From Streptomyces tuirus (GTDB lineage Bacteria > Actinomycetota > Actinomycetes > Streptomycetales > Streptomycetaceae): a stretch of DNA of 64,000 bases. The stretch spans positions 1,228,001 through 1,292,000 of the forward strand of contig NZ_AP023439.1 in the NCBI RefSeq assembly GCF_014701095.1, written 5' to 3'. This document shows positions 7,829 through 16,965 of the stretch, piece by piece. Within the stretch, counting starts at the first letter, position 1, and each line of letters opens with the position of its first letter. The translations under genes were made by a program, and so were the position numbers. Below the pieces are notes generated by a model. That model searched no databases and was not told where the DNA came from. It worked only from the letters and a program-made list of their open reading frames with translations.

Positions 7829-10444
7829 CTACTGCGGTGTCATCCGCCGCACCATGTCCGGGTGCTGCTCGAGCCACTCGGCCACGGCCTCTTCCTCGTG
7901 GCCCTGGCCGCGGTCCTTGATCTCGCTCTCCAGTGTGCCGAGCTCGTCCTCGCTCATCTTGAAGTTCTTGATCCACTTCGTGAGCTGCGGGTACTCCTCG
8001 GGGAACTTCTCGTTGGAGATGGTGCGGATCGTGTTGCCCTCGCCGAAGGCCTTCCTGGGATCCTTCAGCTTGGTCAGCTCGTAGTCGCTGTACGCCCAGT
8101 GCGGCGACCAGAGGGTGACGGCGATCGGTTCCTTCTTGGCGTACGCGCGCTTGAGCTCGGCCAGCATCGCGGGCGTGGAGCCGTCGACGACCTCGTACTC
8201 CTTGTCCAGGCCGTAGCCGGGCAGGACCTTGTTCTTCAGCAGGTCCATCTCGCCGGTGCCCGGCTCGATGCCGATGATCTTCCCCTTGAAGGTGGAGGAC
8301 TTGCCCTTGAGGTCCTCCAGGGAGTCGACGCCCTTCACGTAGGACGGTACGGCGAGCTCCAGGGAGGTCGGTTCGTACCAGGTGCCGAGGTCCTTGAGCC
8401 GGTCCTTGTTCTTGTCCCAGTAGTTCTTCTGGGCGTGGGGCAGCCAGGCGTCGAAGTTGAGGTCGAGATCGCCGGAGGCCAGACCGGTGTAGACCGGGCC
8501 GACGTCCATCTGCTTCAGGTTCAGCTGGTAGCCGCGCCGCTCGAGGACGTTCTTCCACAGGTAGGTGACGGCGATGTCCTCGTCCCAGGGGAACCAGGCG
8601 ACGTCCAGGGGCTGCTTCGCCTCGGCGGGCGTGCCGCCCCCGGCGTTCTGCACCGGGGCCATCGTGTCGACGACACCGGGGTTCTGCTTCAGCCAGGTGC
8701 GGACGGCGTCCTGCTGGGCGCCCTTGCCGGCCTTGTTGATCTCGGCTTCGAGGCTGGTGAGCTGCTTCTCGCTCATCTTGAAGTTCTTCAGCCACTTGGC
8801 GACCGTGGGGTCGTCGTCGGCGAAGCCCTTGCGGGACAGGGTGTGCACGCCGTCGCCCTCGCCCCAGGCGCCCTTGGGGTCCTTGAGCTTTTTGAGGTCG
8901 TAGTCGTTGTACGCCCAGTGCGGCGACCACAACGTGGTGACGATCGGCTTCTTCTGGGCGTAGGCGCGCTTCAGCTCGGCCAGCATCGCGGGCGTGGAGC
9001 TGTCGACGACCTCGTACTCCTTGTCGAGGCCGTACTCCTTGAGGACCTTGCTCTTCAGCAGGGCCATCTCGCCGGCGCTGGACTCGATGCCGGTGATCTT
9101 GCCGCCGAACTCGGAGGCCCTGCCCTTGAGGTCGGCCAGGGAGTCGATGCCCTTCATGTAGGCGGGCACGGCGAGCTCCAGGGACGTCTTGTCGTACCAG
9201 GCGCCGAGATCGTCGAGCTGCTTGCCGTACTTCTTCCAGTACTGGGCGTGGGTGGTGGGCAGCCAGGCGTCCGTCTGGAAGTCGACGTCGCCCTGGGCGA
9301 GCGAGGTGTAGAGCGGGCCGGCGTCGAACTGCTTGGCCTCGACCTCGTAGCCGCGCTGCTCCAGGACCTCCTTCCAGAGGAACGTGGAGGCGACGCCCTC
9401 GTCCCAGGGGATGTAGCCGATGGTGATCTTCTTGCCCTGGCCGACGTTCTTGCCGTCCGCCACGGCCTCGGTGCCGGTGCCGCCGCCGAAGGCGCCCATG
9501 CCGCCCGCGGTGAGGGCGAGGACGACGACGCCGATCACGGCGACGACCGGGCGGGGCCGGTACGACCAGATCTTCAGCCCCTGGGCGGCGCGCAGCTTGG
9601 CGGCGGCGCGGCGGCCGAGCGGGGAGACCTGGGTGCCCAGGGCGCTGGTCATACGGTCCAGGTAGATCGCGAGGATCACGATCGCCACGCCGGCCTCGGA
9701 GCCGAGGCCCACGTTGAGCTGGCCGATGGCCTCGTTGACGTCGCCGCCGAGGCCGCCGGTGCCGACCATGCCGGCGATCGCGGCCATGGACAGCCCGAGC
9801 ATGATGACCTGGTTGACACCGGCCATGACGGTGGGCAGGGCCAGCGGCAGCTGGACGCGCAGCAGCGTCTTGCGGGGCGAGGTGCCGAACGCCTCGGCCG
9901 CCTCGACCAGTTCCTTGTCGACCTGCCGGATGCCCAGCTCGGTCATGCGCACGCCCGGGGCGAGCGCGAAGATCAGGGTGGCGACGATGCCGGCGGGGGC
10001 GCCGGTGCCGAAGAACAGGATCGCCGGGATGAGGTAGATCATCGCGGGCAGCGTCTGCATGAAGTCCAGGACGGGCCGGACCAGACCGCTGACGCGGTCC
10101 GAGCGGGCCGCCCAGATGCCCACGGGTATGGAGATCACCAGCGCGATGACGGTCGCCACGAGGACGAGCGCCAGGGTGATCATCGCGTTCTCCCACAGTT
10201 CGAGGGAGTCGATGAACGCGAATCCCACGAACGTGAGGACACCGGCGAGGGTGCCGCGCAGCCAGAAGGCGATCACGGCGAAGATGCCGGCGAGGAGCAG
10301 CGGTTCGGGGGCCTGGAGGACGGCGTTGATGGCGTCGTACAGGCCGAGGAAGACGGTCTTGCAGAAGTCGAACAGCCACGCCATGTGGGTGGTGAGCCAG
10401 TCGACCGCGTCGTTGACCCAGTTGCCGAGCTGAATCCTAGGCAC
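7829..10444 (-). CDS. OpuA-type glycine betaine/proline permease fused to two binding domains
   Basis: An 871-residue fusion. Residues about 1-300 are a binding-protein-dependent permease with the EAA loop at 181-204 (EAAEAFGTSPRKTLLRVQLP); a further membrane helix lies at about 300-320. Two OpuAC-type substrate-binding domains follow in tandem, about 338-598 and 611-871. Both carry a PWDE motif near the start, a WSPHWAY motif and a shared STPAMLAELKRAYA segment, so they arose by duplication. The GTG start overlaps the ATPase stop by 8 bp. The product imports compatible solutes under osmotic stress. Permease-binding-domain fusions are known in OpuA; two tandem domains per chain would give four per dimer. 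Confidence 0.9.
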   Translation of the reverse strand: MPRIQLGNWVNDAVDWLTTHMAWLFDFCKTVFLGLYDAINAVLQAPEPLLLAGIFAVIAFWLRGTLAGVLTFVGFAFIDSLELWENAMITLALVLVATVIALVISIPVGIWAARSDRVSGLVRPVLDFMQTLPAMIYLIPAILFFGTGAPAGIVATLIFALAPGVRMTELGIRQVDKELVEAAEAFGTSPRKTLLRVQLPLALPTVMAGVNQVIMLGLSMAAIAGMVGTGGLGGDVNEAIGQLNVGLGSEAGVAIVILAIYLDRMTSALGTQVSPLGRRAAAKLRAAQGLKIWSYRPRPVVAVIGVVVLALTAGGMGAFGGGTGTEAVADGKNVGQGKKITIGYIPWDEGVASTFLWKEVLEQRGYEVEAKQFDAGPLYTSLAQGDVDFQTDAWLPTTHAQYWKKYGKQLDDLGAWYDKTSLELAVPAYMKGIDSLADLKGRASEFGGKITGIESSAGEMALLKSKVLKEYGLDKEYEVVDSSTPAMLAELKRAYAQKKPIVTTLWSPHWAYNDYDLKKLKDPKGAWGEGDGVHTLSRKGFADDDPTVAKWLKNFKMSEKQLTSLEAEINKAGKGAQQDAVRTWLKQNPGVVDTMAPVQNAGGGTPAEAKQPLDVAWFPWDEDIAVTYLWKNVLERRGYQLNLKQMDVGPVYTGLASGDLDLNFDAWLPHAQKNYWDKNKDRLKDLGTWYEPTSLELAVPSYVKGVDSLEDLKGKSSTFKGKIIGIEPGTGEMDLLKNKVLPGYGLDKEYEVVDGSTPAMLAELKRAYAKKEPIAVTLWSPHWAYSDYELTKLKDPRKAFGEGNTIRTISNEKFPEEYPQLTKWIKNFKMSEDELGTLESEIKDRGQGHEEEAVAEWLEQHPDMVRRMTPQ

Positions 10445-11528
10445 GGGCGGTCACCTTCTCTCCGCCCTTGTCCCGCGGGGAGTCGCAGGGCTCCGGGGTG
10501 GCGTCCCGCTCGTCGCCGAGGAAGCCGACCAGGCGCTGCCGGGGGACGACGCCGATCTGCTTGTTGTCCTCGTCCACGACCGAGACGGGGTGGGCGAGCC
10601 GGGCGCTGATGGCGCACAGCTCCGTGAAGGGGGTGTCGGGCGTGGCGGTCTCGCAGCGGCAGCCGGGGTCGTCGGCGGTGACCGAGGTGTCCATGAGCTC
10701 GCCGGCGGTCAGCACACGGGAGCGGTCGACGTCCTGGGTGAAGGAGGCGACGTAGTCGTTCTCCGGCCGCAGCAGGATGTCCTGGGCGCTGCCGATCTGG
10801 ACGATGCGGCCGTCGCGCATGACGGCGATGCGGTCGCCCAGGCGCATGGCCTCGTTCAGGTCGTGTGTGATGAACACGATCGTCTTCTTGAGCTTCTGCT
10901 GGAGTTCCAGCAGCTGGTCCTGCATGTCACGGCGGATCAGCGGGTCCAGCGCGCTGAAGGACTCGTCCATCAGCAGCAGGTCGGCGTCGGTGGCGAGCGC
11001 GCGGGCGAGGCCGACGCGCTGCTGCATGCCGCCGGACAGCTCGTCGGGCCAGGACTTCTCCCAGCCGGCCAGGCCGCACAGGGCGAGCGCCTCGTCGGCG
11101 CGGCGTGCGCGCTCGGCGCGGGGCACGCCCTGCACTTCCAGACCGTAGGCCGCGTTCTCGCGCACGCTGCGGTGCGGGAAGAGCGCGAAGTGCTGGAACA
11201 CCATGCTGATCTTCTCGGCACGGACTTGGCGCAGCTCACGGTCGGACAGCGTGGTCAGGTCCTGGCCGTCGAAGCGCACATGCCCGGCGGTGGGCTCGAG
11301 CAGGCCGTTGAGCATGCGGAGCAGGGTGGACTTGCCGGATCCGGACAGGCCCATCACGACGAAGATCTGCCCGGGCTCCACGGTGAACGACGCGTCGATC
11401 ACCGCGGCGGTGGCGCCTTCGGCGCGCAGCTCGTCACGGTCGGCCCCGCCTCGGAGCCGCTCGACCGCCCGGTCCGGTCTTCTGCCGAACACTTTGTACA
11501 GGCTCTCTGCTTCAAGCCTCGCTGACAC
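10437..11528 (-). CDS. OpuA/ProV-type ABC ATPase with C-terminal CBS region
   Basis: A 363-residue ATPase with Walker A GLSGSGKST (60-68), signature LSGGMQQR (164-171) and Walker B LLLMDE (D188, E189). After about residue 265 comes a CBS-like region (HPVSVVDEDNKQIGVV), which in OpuA senses ionic strength. GTG 11528 was chosen because AGAGG lies 5 bp upstream; GTG 11534 is close by. It is the first gene of a two-gene osmolyte uptake operon and overlaps the permease by 8 bp. Confidence 0.9.
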   Translation of the reverse strand: MSARLEAESLYKVFGRRPDRAVERLRGGADRDELRAEGATAAVIDASFTVEPGQIFVVMGLSGSGKSTLLRMLNGLLEPTAGHVRFDGQDLTTLSDRELRQVRAEKISMVFQHFALFPHRSVRENAAYGLEVQGVPRAERARRADEALALCGLAGWEKSWPDELSGGMQQRVGLARALATDADLLLMDESFSALDPLIRRDMQDQLLELQQKLKKTIVFITHDLNEAMRLGDRIAVMRDGRIVQIGSAQDILLRPENDYVASFTQDVDRSRVLTAGELMDTSVTADDPGCRCETATPDTPFTELCAISARLAHPVSVVDEDNKQIGVVPRQRLVGFLGDERDATPEPCDSPRDKGGEKVTARA

Positions 11529-11722
11529 GTGCACCTCTATTCGCTTGGCAACAGAACAGAGCGAGGACAGGGCGCAAACAGTTGAAATGCGCAACCAGCC
11601 TCGCTGCGTGGCGGCGCCTCCCCTCGATCTCCGGCGGCAAACCCGAAAGTGGGGTGCTTCACACCGGACGCGCAGGGCGCATCGCGTCGCGCTGCGGAGA
11701 GTGGCTGTCGGCGGCGTACGGC

Positions 11723-12655
11723 ATGATGCGTGGCGTGACCGGACGACTGATGCTCCTCGACACCGCTTCCCTGTACTTCCGCGCCTACTTCGGCGTCCCG
11801 GACTCGGTCAGGGCCCCGGACGGTACGCCGGTGAACGCCGTGCGCGGACTGCTCGACTTCATCGACCGCCTGGTCAAGGACCACCGACCGGACCTCCTGG
11901 TGGCCTGCATGGACGCCGACTGGCGGCCGCAGTGGCGGGTGGACCTGATCCCCTCCTACAAGGCGCACCGCGTCGCCGAGGAGCACGCGGCCGGCCCGGA
12001 CGAGGAGGAGGTGCCCGACACGCTGTCGCCGCAGGTGCCGGTCATCGAGGCGGTGCTGGACGCGGTGGGCATCGCCCGCGTGGGCGTCGCCGGCTACGAG
12101 GCGGACGACGTCATCGGCACGTTCACCGCGGCGGCGAAGGGCCCGGTCGACATCGTCACGGGCGACCGCGATCTGTACCAGCTGGTGGACGACGCGCGCG
12201 GGGTGCGCGTGCTGTACCCGCTGAAGGGCGTGGGCACGCTGCAGCACACCGATGAGGCGGTGCTGCGTGAGAAGTATGGGGTGGACGGCAGCGGGTACGC
12301 GGATCTGGCCCTGCTGCGCGGCGACCCGAGCGACGGCCTGCCGGGCGTGCCGGGCATCGGTGAGAAGACAGCCGCCAAGCTGCTGGCCGAGTTCGGGGAC
12401 CTGGCCGGGATCATGGCGGCGATCGAGGACCGGGGGTCGAAGCTGACGCCGACCCAGCGCAGGCGGCTGGACGAGGCGCGTCCCTATCTCGCGGTCGCGC
12501 CGAAGGTGGTCCGGGTCGCGGACGACGTACCCCTGCCCGACGTTTCCACTGCGCTGCCGCGCACGCCGCGCGACCCGGCCGCACTGGAGGCACTGGCGGC
12601 CCGCTGGGGACTGGGCGGGTCCCTGGAGCGGCTGATGGCGACGCTCTCGGCGTGA
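11723..12655 (+). CDS. 5'-3' exonuclease (PolA N-terminal/FEN family)
   Basis: About 310 residues, a stand-alone homologue of the DNA polymerase I 5' nuclease domain. Acidic metal-binding motifs are visible: LLDTASLYFRAYFG, CMDAD, YEADDVIG and VTGDRDLYQL, followed by the helix-hairpin-helix GDPSDGLPGVPGIGEKTA. It should remove RNA primers or flaps during repair and replication. The start is uncertain: ATG 11723, ATG 11726 and GTG 11735 are all in frame with weak ribosome sites. It is monocistronic, divergent from the osmolyte transporter. Confidence 0.9.
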   Translation: MMRGVTGRLMLLDTASLYFRAYFGVPDSVRAPDGTPVNAVRGLLDFIDRLVKDHRPDLLVACMDADWRPQWRVDLIPSYKAHRVAEEHAAGPDEEEVPDTLSPQVPVIEAVLDAVGIARVGVAGYEADDVIGTFTAAAKGPVDIVTGDRDLYQLVDDARGVRVLYPLKGVGTLQHTDEAVLREKYGVDGSGYADLALLRGDPSDGLPGVPGIGEKTAAKLLAEFGDLAGIMAAIEDRGSKLTPTQRRRLDEARPYLAVAPKVVRVADDVPLPDVSTALPRTPRDPAALEALAARWGLGGSLERLMATLSA

Positions 12656-12697
12656 TCTCCCGCCACAAGAGGTGTGAACTGGGGGCGAGGTGCTAAC

Positions 12698-12716
12698 TTA
12701 GGTTACCCTAACTATG
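12698..12716 (+). promoter_or_regulatory. Iron box (DmdR/IdeR-type operator)
   Basis: TTAGGTTACCCTAACTATG matches 14 of 19 positions of the DtxR-family consensus as I recall it (TTAGGTTAGSCTAACCTAA). It lies 18 bp upstream of the siderophore-interacting protein gene, so iron repression of that gene is expected. Confidence 0.85.
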
Positions 12717-12734
12717 TGAGACAGGGAGGTCCTC

Positions 12735-13577
12735 ATGGCAGAGCGACCGGGCCGCCAGCCGCGCAGACTCCACTCCGCGCAGGTGGTGCGCACCGAGCGG
12801 CTGACCCCGCACATGCAGCGCGTGGTGCTCGGCGGCGAGGGCCTCGCCGATTTCGCGGCGGACACGTGCACCGACCACTATGTGAAGCTGCTGTTCCCGC
12901 CCGCGGGCGTCACCTACCCGGAACCTTTCGACCTGCAGCGCGTCAAGGACGAGCTGCCGCGCGAACAGTGGCCGGTGACCCGGACCTACACGGTCCGCCA
13001 GTGGGACGCCGAGCACCGCGAGCTGACGCTGGACTTCGTCATCCACGGTGACGAGGGCCTGGCCGGTCCATGGGCCGTGCGTGTCCAACCGGGCGAGACC
13101 GTGCGCTTCATGGGCCCCGGCGGTGCGTACGCCCCCGACCCGGGCGCCGACTGGCACCTGCTCGCCGGCGACGAGAGCGCGCTGCCCGCGATCGCCTGCG
13201 CCCTGGAGGCGTTGCCGCGCGAGGCCAGGGCGTACGCCTTCGTGGAGGTCTCCGGCCCCGAGGAGGAGCAGAAGATCGACTCGGACGTGGACGTCGTCTG
13301 GCTGCACCGCGGCGCCCGGCCGCTGGGTGAGGCCCTGGTCGAGGCCGTCCGTAACCTGGAGTTCCCCGAGGGCCGGGTGCACGCCTTCGTCCACGGCGAG
13401 GCGCACTTCGTCAAGCAGCTGCGCCATCTGCTCCGCGTGGAGCGCCGGGTCGCGCGCGAGGACCTCTCGATCTCCGGTTACTGGCGCCGCGGCCACAACG
13501 AGGACGGCTGGCAGGCCTCCAAGCGCGAGTGGAACGCCCGGATCGAGGCGGAGCAGGAGAGCGCGTCCGCGGCCTGA
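12735..13577 (+). CDS. Siderophore-interacting protein, flavin ferric reductase
   Basis: A 280-residue ViuB/SIP family protein. RTYTVRQW is the FAD-binding RxYTxR motif and GDESALPAI belongs to the NAD(P)H-binding half; SGYWRRGHNEDGW is the family's C-terminal signature. It reduces iron in imported ferric siderophores to release Fe(II). ATG 12735 has a GGGAGG ribosome site and the gene sits behind an iron box, so it should be derepressed under iron limitation. No siderophore transporter lies next to it. Confidence 0.93.
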   Translation: MAERPGRQPRRLHSAQVVRTERLTPHMQRVVLGGEGLADFAADTCTDHYVKLLFPPAGVTYPEPFDLQRVKDELPREQWPVTRTYTVRQWDAEHRELTLDFVIHGDEGLAGPWAVRVQPGETVRFMGPGGAYAPDPGADWHLLAGDESALPAIACALEALPREARAYAFVEVSGPEEEQKIDSDVDVVWLHRGARPLGEALVEAVRNLEFPEGRVHAFVHGEAHFVKQLRHLLRVERRVAREDLSISGYWRRGHNEDGWQASKREWNARIEAEQESASAA

Positions 13578-13775
13578 CGGCTCACCGGCGCGCCGCGGTG
13601 CCCGGCTCAGGTCCCGGCCCGCCGTCGGCGGGAGGGCCGGTTGCGTCGGTCCGCGAGGGCCCCGCGGTCAGGACCGGGGTGATGAGGAACGGCATGCCCG
13701 CATCCCGGCGAGGCCCGGCCGGGCGGTCCCGGTCGTTTTCCGCGCCGGCACACCCGCCTCGTACGCTGGGCCCCG

Positions 13776-14759
13776 ATGAGACGCACGACCCGCACCCCGC
13801 CCTCTCCCCTGCCGCAGCGCCACGGGGTGGACCCGGTGCGCGTGCGGCTGCCCGCCACGGGGTCGTGGGGCACGGTGCGCGCGCACCTGGTGGAGCGGCT
13901 CTCGGGGGCGGGCGCGGGAGTCGTCGACGGCATGTTCGACGCGGGCCGGATCGTCGGGGCGGACGGACGGCCGGTGGCCGCGGACGCGCCCTTCGTGCCG
14001 GGGATGTTCGTGTGGTTCCACCGGGACCTGCCCGACGAGGTGCCGGTGCCCTTCCCGGTGCGGGTCGTGCACCGCGACGAGCACATCGTCGTCGCCGACA
14101 AGCCGCACTTCCTCGCCACCACCCCGCGTGGCGGCCATGTCGCCGAGACCGCGCTGGCCCGGCTCCGCCGCGAGCTGGACCTCCCCGAGCTCACCGCGGC
14201 CCACCGGCTGGACCGGCTCACCGCGGGACTCGTGCTGTTCACGGTGCGCCCCGAGGAGCGCGGGACGTACCAGTCGCTGTTCCGCGACCGCCGGATCCGC
14301 AAGGAGTACGAGGCCGTCGCCCCGTACGACCCCGGCCTCGCCCTGCCCCGGACCGTCCGCAGCCGGATCGTGAAGGAGCGCGGGGTGCTCACCGCCCGGG
14401 AGGTTCCGGGCGAACCCAACGCCGTCAGCCGTGTCGAGCTGGTCGAGCACCGTGAAGGCCCCGGCGGACTCGCCCGGTACCGGCTCACGCCCGCCACCGG
14501 GCAGACGCACCAGCTGCGCGTGCACCTGAGCGCGCTGGGCGTGCCGATCCTCGGCGACCCGCTCTACCCGGAGGTGACCGCGCCCGTGCCGGCCGGTGAC
14601 TTCCGCCGCCCCCTCCAACTGCTGGCGCGGTCCTTGGAGTTCACCGACCCGGTCACGGGCGCGGAGCACCGGTTCCGCAGCGGCCGGGTGCTCGCGGCCT
14701 GGGCGTCGTACGACCGGTGGGCCGCCGGCGGCAACGACGGCCCGTCAGACGGTCAGTAG
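13776..14759 (+). CDS. RluA-family pseudouridine synthase
   Basis: A 327-residue protein with the catalytic motif HRLDRLTAGLVLF, whose Asp is the nucleophile of RluA enzymes, and TGQTHQLRVHL plus GDPLY near the C-terminus. The target RNA cannot be told from sequence. No S4 domain is obvious at the N-terminus. The stop overlaps the end of the convergent P450 gene by 7 bp. Confidence 0.9.
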   Translation: MRRTTRTPPSPLPQRHGVDPVRVRLPATGSWGTVRAHLVERLSGAGAGVVDGMFDAGRIVGADGRPVAADAPFVPGMFVWFHRDLPDEVPVPFPVRVVHRDEHIVVADKPHFLATTPRGGHVAETALARLRRELDLPELTAAHRLDRLTAGLVLFTVRPEERGTYQSLFRDRRIRKEYEAVAPYDPGLALPRTVRSRIVKERGVLTAREVPGEPNAVSRVELVEHREGPGGLARYRLTPATGQTHQLRVHLSALGVPILGDPLYPEVTAPVPAGDFRRPLQLLARSLEFTDPVTGAEHRFRSGRVLAAWASYDRWAAGGNDGPSDGQ

Positions 14760-16285
14760 CCGCGCCACCAGCTCAGGAACCGCTGCCAGAGACCCTTGCG
14801 GCGGGCCGGTTCCGCCACGGCGGGCTGCACCGGCACCGGCTGGGGCAGGACCGGGTCCGGCTGCGGCTGCGCGGCGACCGGCTGCGGCTGCGCGGCGGCC
14901 GGCTGGGGCTGCGCGGCGGCCGGTGCGGCCTGCGGCTGCGCGGTGCCGATCTGCCAGTCCGAGCGCTGGGCTGCGACCGGCTTGTGGTTGGGCACCTCCT
15001 GTACGTCCTGCGGCGGCTTGGGCGCGAACTGCACCGGCAGCTCCACCAGGTGCCGGGAGGCGATGGACGCGGTCCAGCGCAACTCCTCCTGGTCGCAGTC
15101 GAGTTCCACGTCCGGCAGCCGCATCAGCAGCGCGTCGACGCCCACGTCGGCGATGGAGCGGCCGATGTCCTGCCCGGGGCACTCGTGGGGGCCGCCCCCG
15201 AAGGCGAGGTGGGAGCGGTTGCCCTGCATGCTGGCCTTCAGGTCCGGCCGTACCCGCGGGTCGACGTTGGCCGGGAGCGGCGCGAAGAGCAGCCCGTCAC
15301 CCCGGCGGATGCGCTGCCCGCCCAGCTCGGTCTCCTGCTTGGCGAAGTAGGCGAAGACCGTGCTGAACGGCGGTTCGTTCCACAGGGACTGCTCCACCGC
15401 CTCCGGCACCGTCATCTGGCCGCCGTTGAGCTGGGCCCGGAAGCGCGGGTCGATCAGCACCGTGAGCAGCACGTTGGACAGCAGATTGGTGGTGGCCTCG
15501 TAGGCGGCGAAGAGCACCAGGCGCAGGTGCTCCCTGACCTCGTCGTCGGTCAGCCGGGCCGGGTGGGTGATCAGGTAGCTGGCGAGGTCCTCCTCCGGCT
15601 GCGCACGCCGGAGGGCGGTGAGCCGGCTCAGGGCTTCCATGACGTAGGAGTGGCTGGCGATCGCGGTCTCGGTCCCCTTGAGCGCGTCACGGGCGGCCTC
15701 GACGAGCCGGTCGTTGTACTCCTCGGGCATGCCGAGGATCTCGCACATCACCGCCATCGGCAGGTGCTCGGTGAACTGGCTGACGAGTTCCGCCTCGCCC
15801 GCCTCGCAGAACCGGTTGACGATCACCTGCGTACTGCGGTTGATGTAGCGGCGCAGGCTGCGGAAGTCGATCGTGGAGACGGCCCCCATGACCGCGCCGC
15901 GCAGCCGCTTGTGCTCGTCACCCTCGGCGTGCGAGGCGATGGGCTGCCAGGCGATGTGCGGCATCAGCGGATGGTCGGGCTTGACCAGGCCCTCCCTGAG
16001 CGGGGTCCAGATCCGGCTGTCCCGGCAGTACTGCGAGGGCGAGCGCACCATGTGCAGGTTCTCGGCGTGGCCGAGGACGACCCACATCGGCACGTCGTCA
16101 TGGAGCAGCACCGGCGCCACGGGGCCGTGCTGCTCCCGCAGTTGCTCGTACAGCGCTCCGAGGTCCTCCGCCTCGTGCAGCCGGTGCAGCCCCCCGGGCC
16201 CGAGGCCGTGCGCGGGGCAGCCGGGGGGCGGGCCGGGCCGGAGGTCGTCGTCCGTACTGGTCGGGGCGTGGGATTCAGGCGTCAC
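14753..16285 (-). CDS. rarE: Conservon cytochrome P450 (CvnE/RarE type) lacking the ExxR motif
   Basis: A 510-residue P450, the last gene of the conservon. The heme-binding loop FGGGPHECPGQDIGR places the ligand at Cys369, and the I-helix reads FAAYEATTN. The K-helix position that normally reads ExxR reads EQSLW (298-302), so the Arg is absent; the CYP157 family is known for this loss. Residues from about 430 are a Pro/Gln/Ala-rich low-complexity tail ending in a basic, Trp-containing segment (WQRFLSWWRGY) that could bind membrane. GTG 16285 is the start, 59 bp after the GTPase gene. Catalytic activity is uncertain; in S. coelicolor the conservon proteins form a membrane-associated complex. 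Confidence 0.88.
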   Translation of the reverse strand: MTPESHAPTSTDDDLRPGPPPGCPAHGLGPGGLHRLHEAEDLGALYEQLREQHGPVAPVLLHDDVPMWVVLGHAENLHMVRSPSQYCRDSRIWTPLREGLVKPDHPLMPHIAWQPIASHAEGDEHKRLRGAVMGAVSTIDFRSLRRYINRSTQVIVNRFCEAGEAELVSQFTEHLPMAVMCEILGMPEEYNDRLVEAARDALKGTETAIASHSYVMEALSRLTALRRAQPEEDLASYLITHPARLTDDEVREHLRLVLFAAYEATTNLLSNVLLTVLIDPRFRAQLNGGQMTVPEAVEQSLWNEPPFSTVFAYFAKQETELGGQRIRRGDGLLFAPLPANVDPRVRPDLKASMQGNRSHLAFGGGPHECPGQDIGRSIADVGVDALLMRLPDVELDCDQEELRWTASIASRHLVELPVQFAPKPPQDVQEVPNHKPVAAQRSDWQIGTAQPQAAPAAAQPQPAAAQPQPVAAQPQPDPVLPQPVPVQPAVAEPARRKGLWQRFLSWWRGY

Positions 16286-16344
16286 AGTGATCGCTCCGAA
16301 GCTTTCCAGGTGTCATGGGGAGGGACGGGGTGGCCGGACACGGA

Positions 16345-16965
16345 TCAGGTGCGCGCGCCCGTCATGGCGAGCGAGTGCAGGAAGCGCATGAGCGTCATCA
16401 GGACGTCACGGCTGGAGGCCCGCCGCCGCACGTCGCACTCGATGATCGGGATGTCCGGCGTGAGGTCGAGGGCCGTGCGCAGCTCCTCGATGGCGTAACG
16501 CGGGGCGTCGGGGAAGGAGTTGATGGCGACCACGAACGGCACGCCGCGCTCCTCCAGGCGCCCCATGACGTCGAAGCTGACCTCCAGCCGCCGGGTGTCG
16601 ACCAGCACCACCGCGCCGAGCGCGCCCTCGAACAGGCCGTTCCACAGGAACCAGAAGCGCTGCTGGCCGGGCGTGCCGAAGAGATACAGCACCAGCTGTT
16701 CCGTGATGCTGATCCGGCCGAAGTCCATGGCCACGGTGGTGGCCGTCTTGGACGCGGAGCCGAAGTTGTCGTCGACACCGATGCCGGCCTGCGTCATGGT
16801 CTCCTCGGTGGTCAGCGGAGTGATCTCGCTGACCGAGCCGACCATGGTCGTCTTGCCGACGCCGAAGCCACCCACGATCACGATCTTGGCCGCGGCCTGT
16901 GCCGTCTGGGGCAGCTGGTCCTCGGCCCGGGGGCCCGGGATGGAGTCAGAGCCGTTGAAGTCCAT
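16345..16965 (-). CDS. rarD: Conservon small GTPase (CvnD/RarD type)
   Basis: A 206-residue ATP/GTP-binding protein with P-loop GGFGVGKTT and the switch-2-like LFGTPGQQRFWF. It resembles MglA/Ras-type bacterial GTPases and should act as the nucleotide switch of the conservon. Its start lies inside the end of the DUF742 gene, overlapping by 20 bp, which implies coupled translation. Confidence 0.92.
   Translation of the reverse strand: MDFNGSDSIPGPRAEDQLPQTAQAAAKIVIVGGFGVGKTTMVGSVSEITPLTTEETMTQAGIGVDDNFGSASKTATTVAMDFGRISITEQLVLYLFGTPGQQRFWFLWNGLFEGALGAVVLVDTRRLEVSFDVMGRLEERGVPFVVAINSFPDAPRYAIEELRTALDLTPDIPIIECDVRRRASSRDVLMTLMRFLHSLAMTGART

Noticed and set aside
7637..10609. Long open frame on the plus strand opposite the osmolyte transporter
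   Set aside because: It is an antisense shadow of high-GC codon bias; the encoded sequence is Val/Leu/Gly/Asp-rich with no domain.
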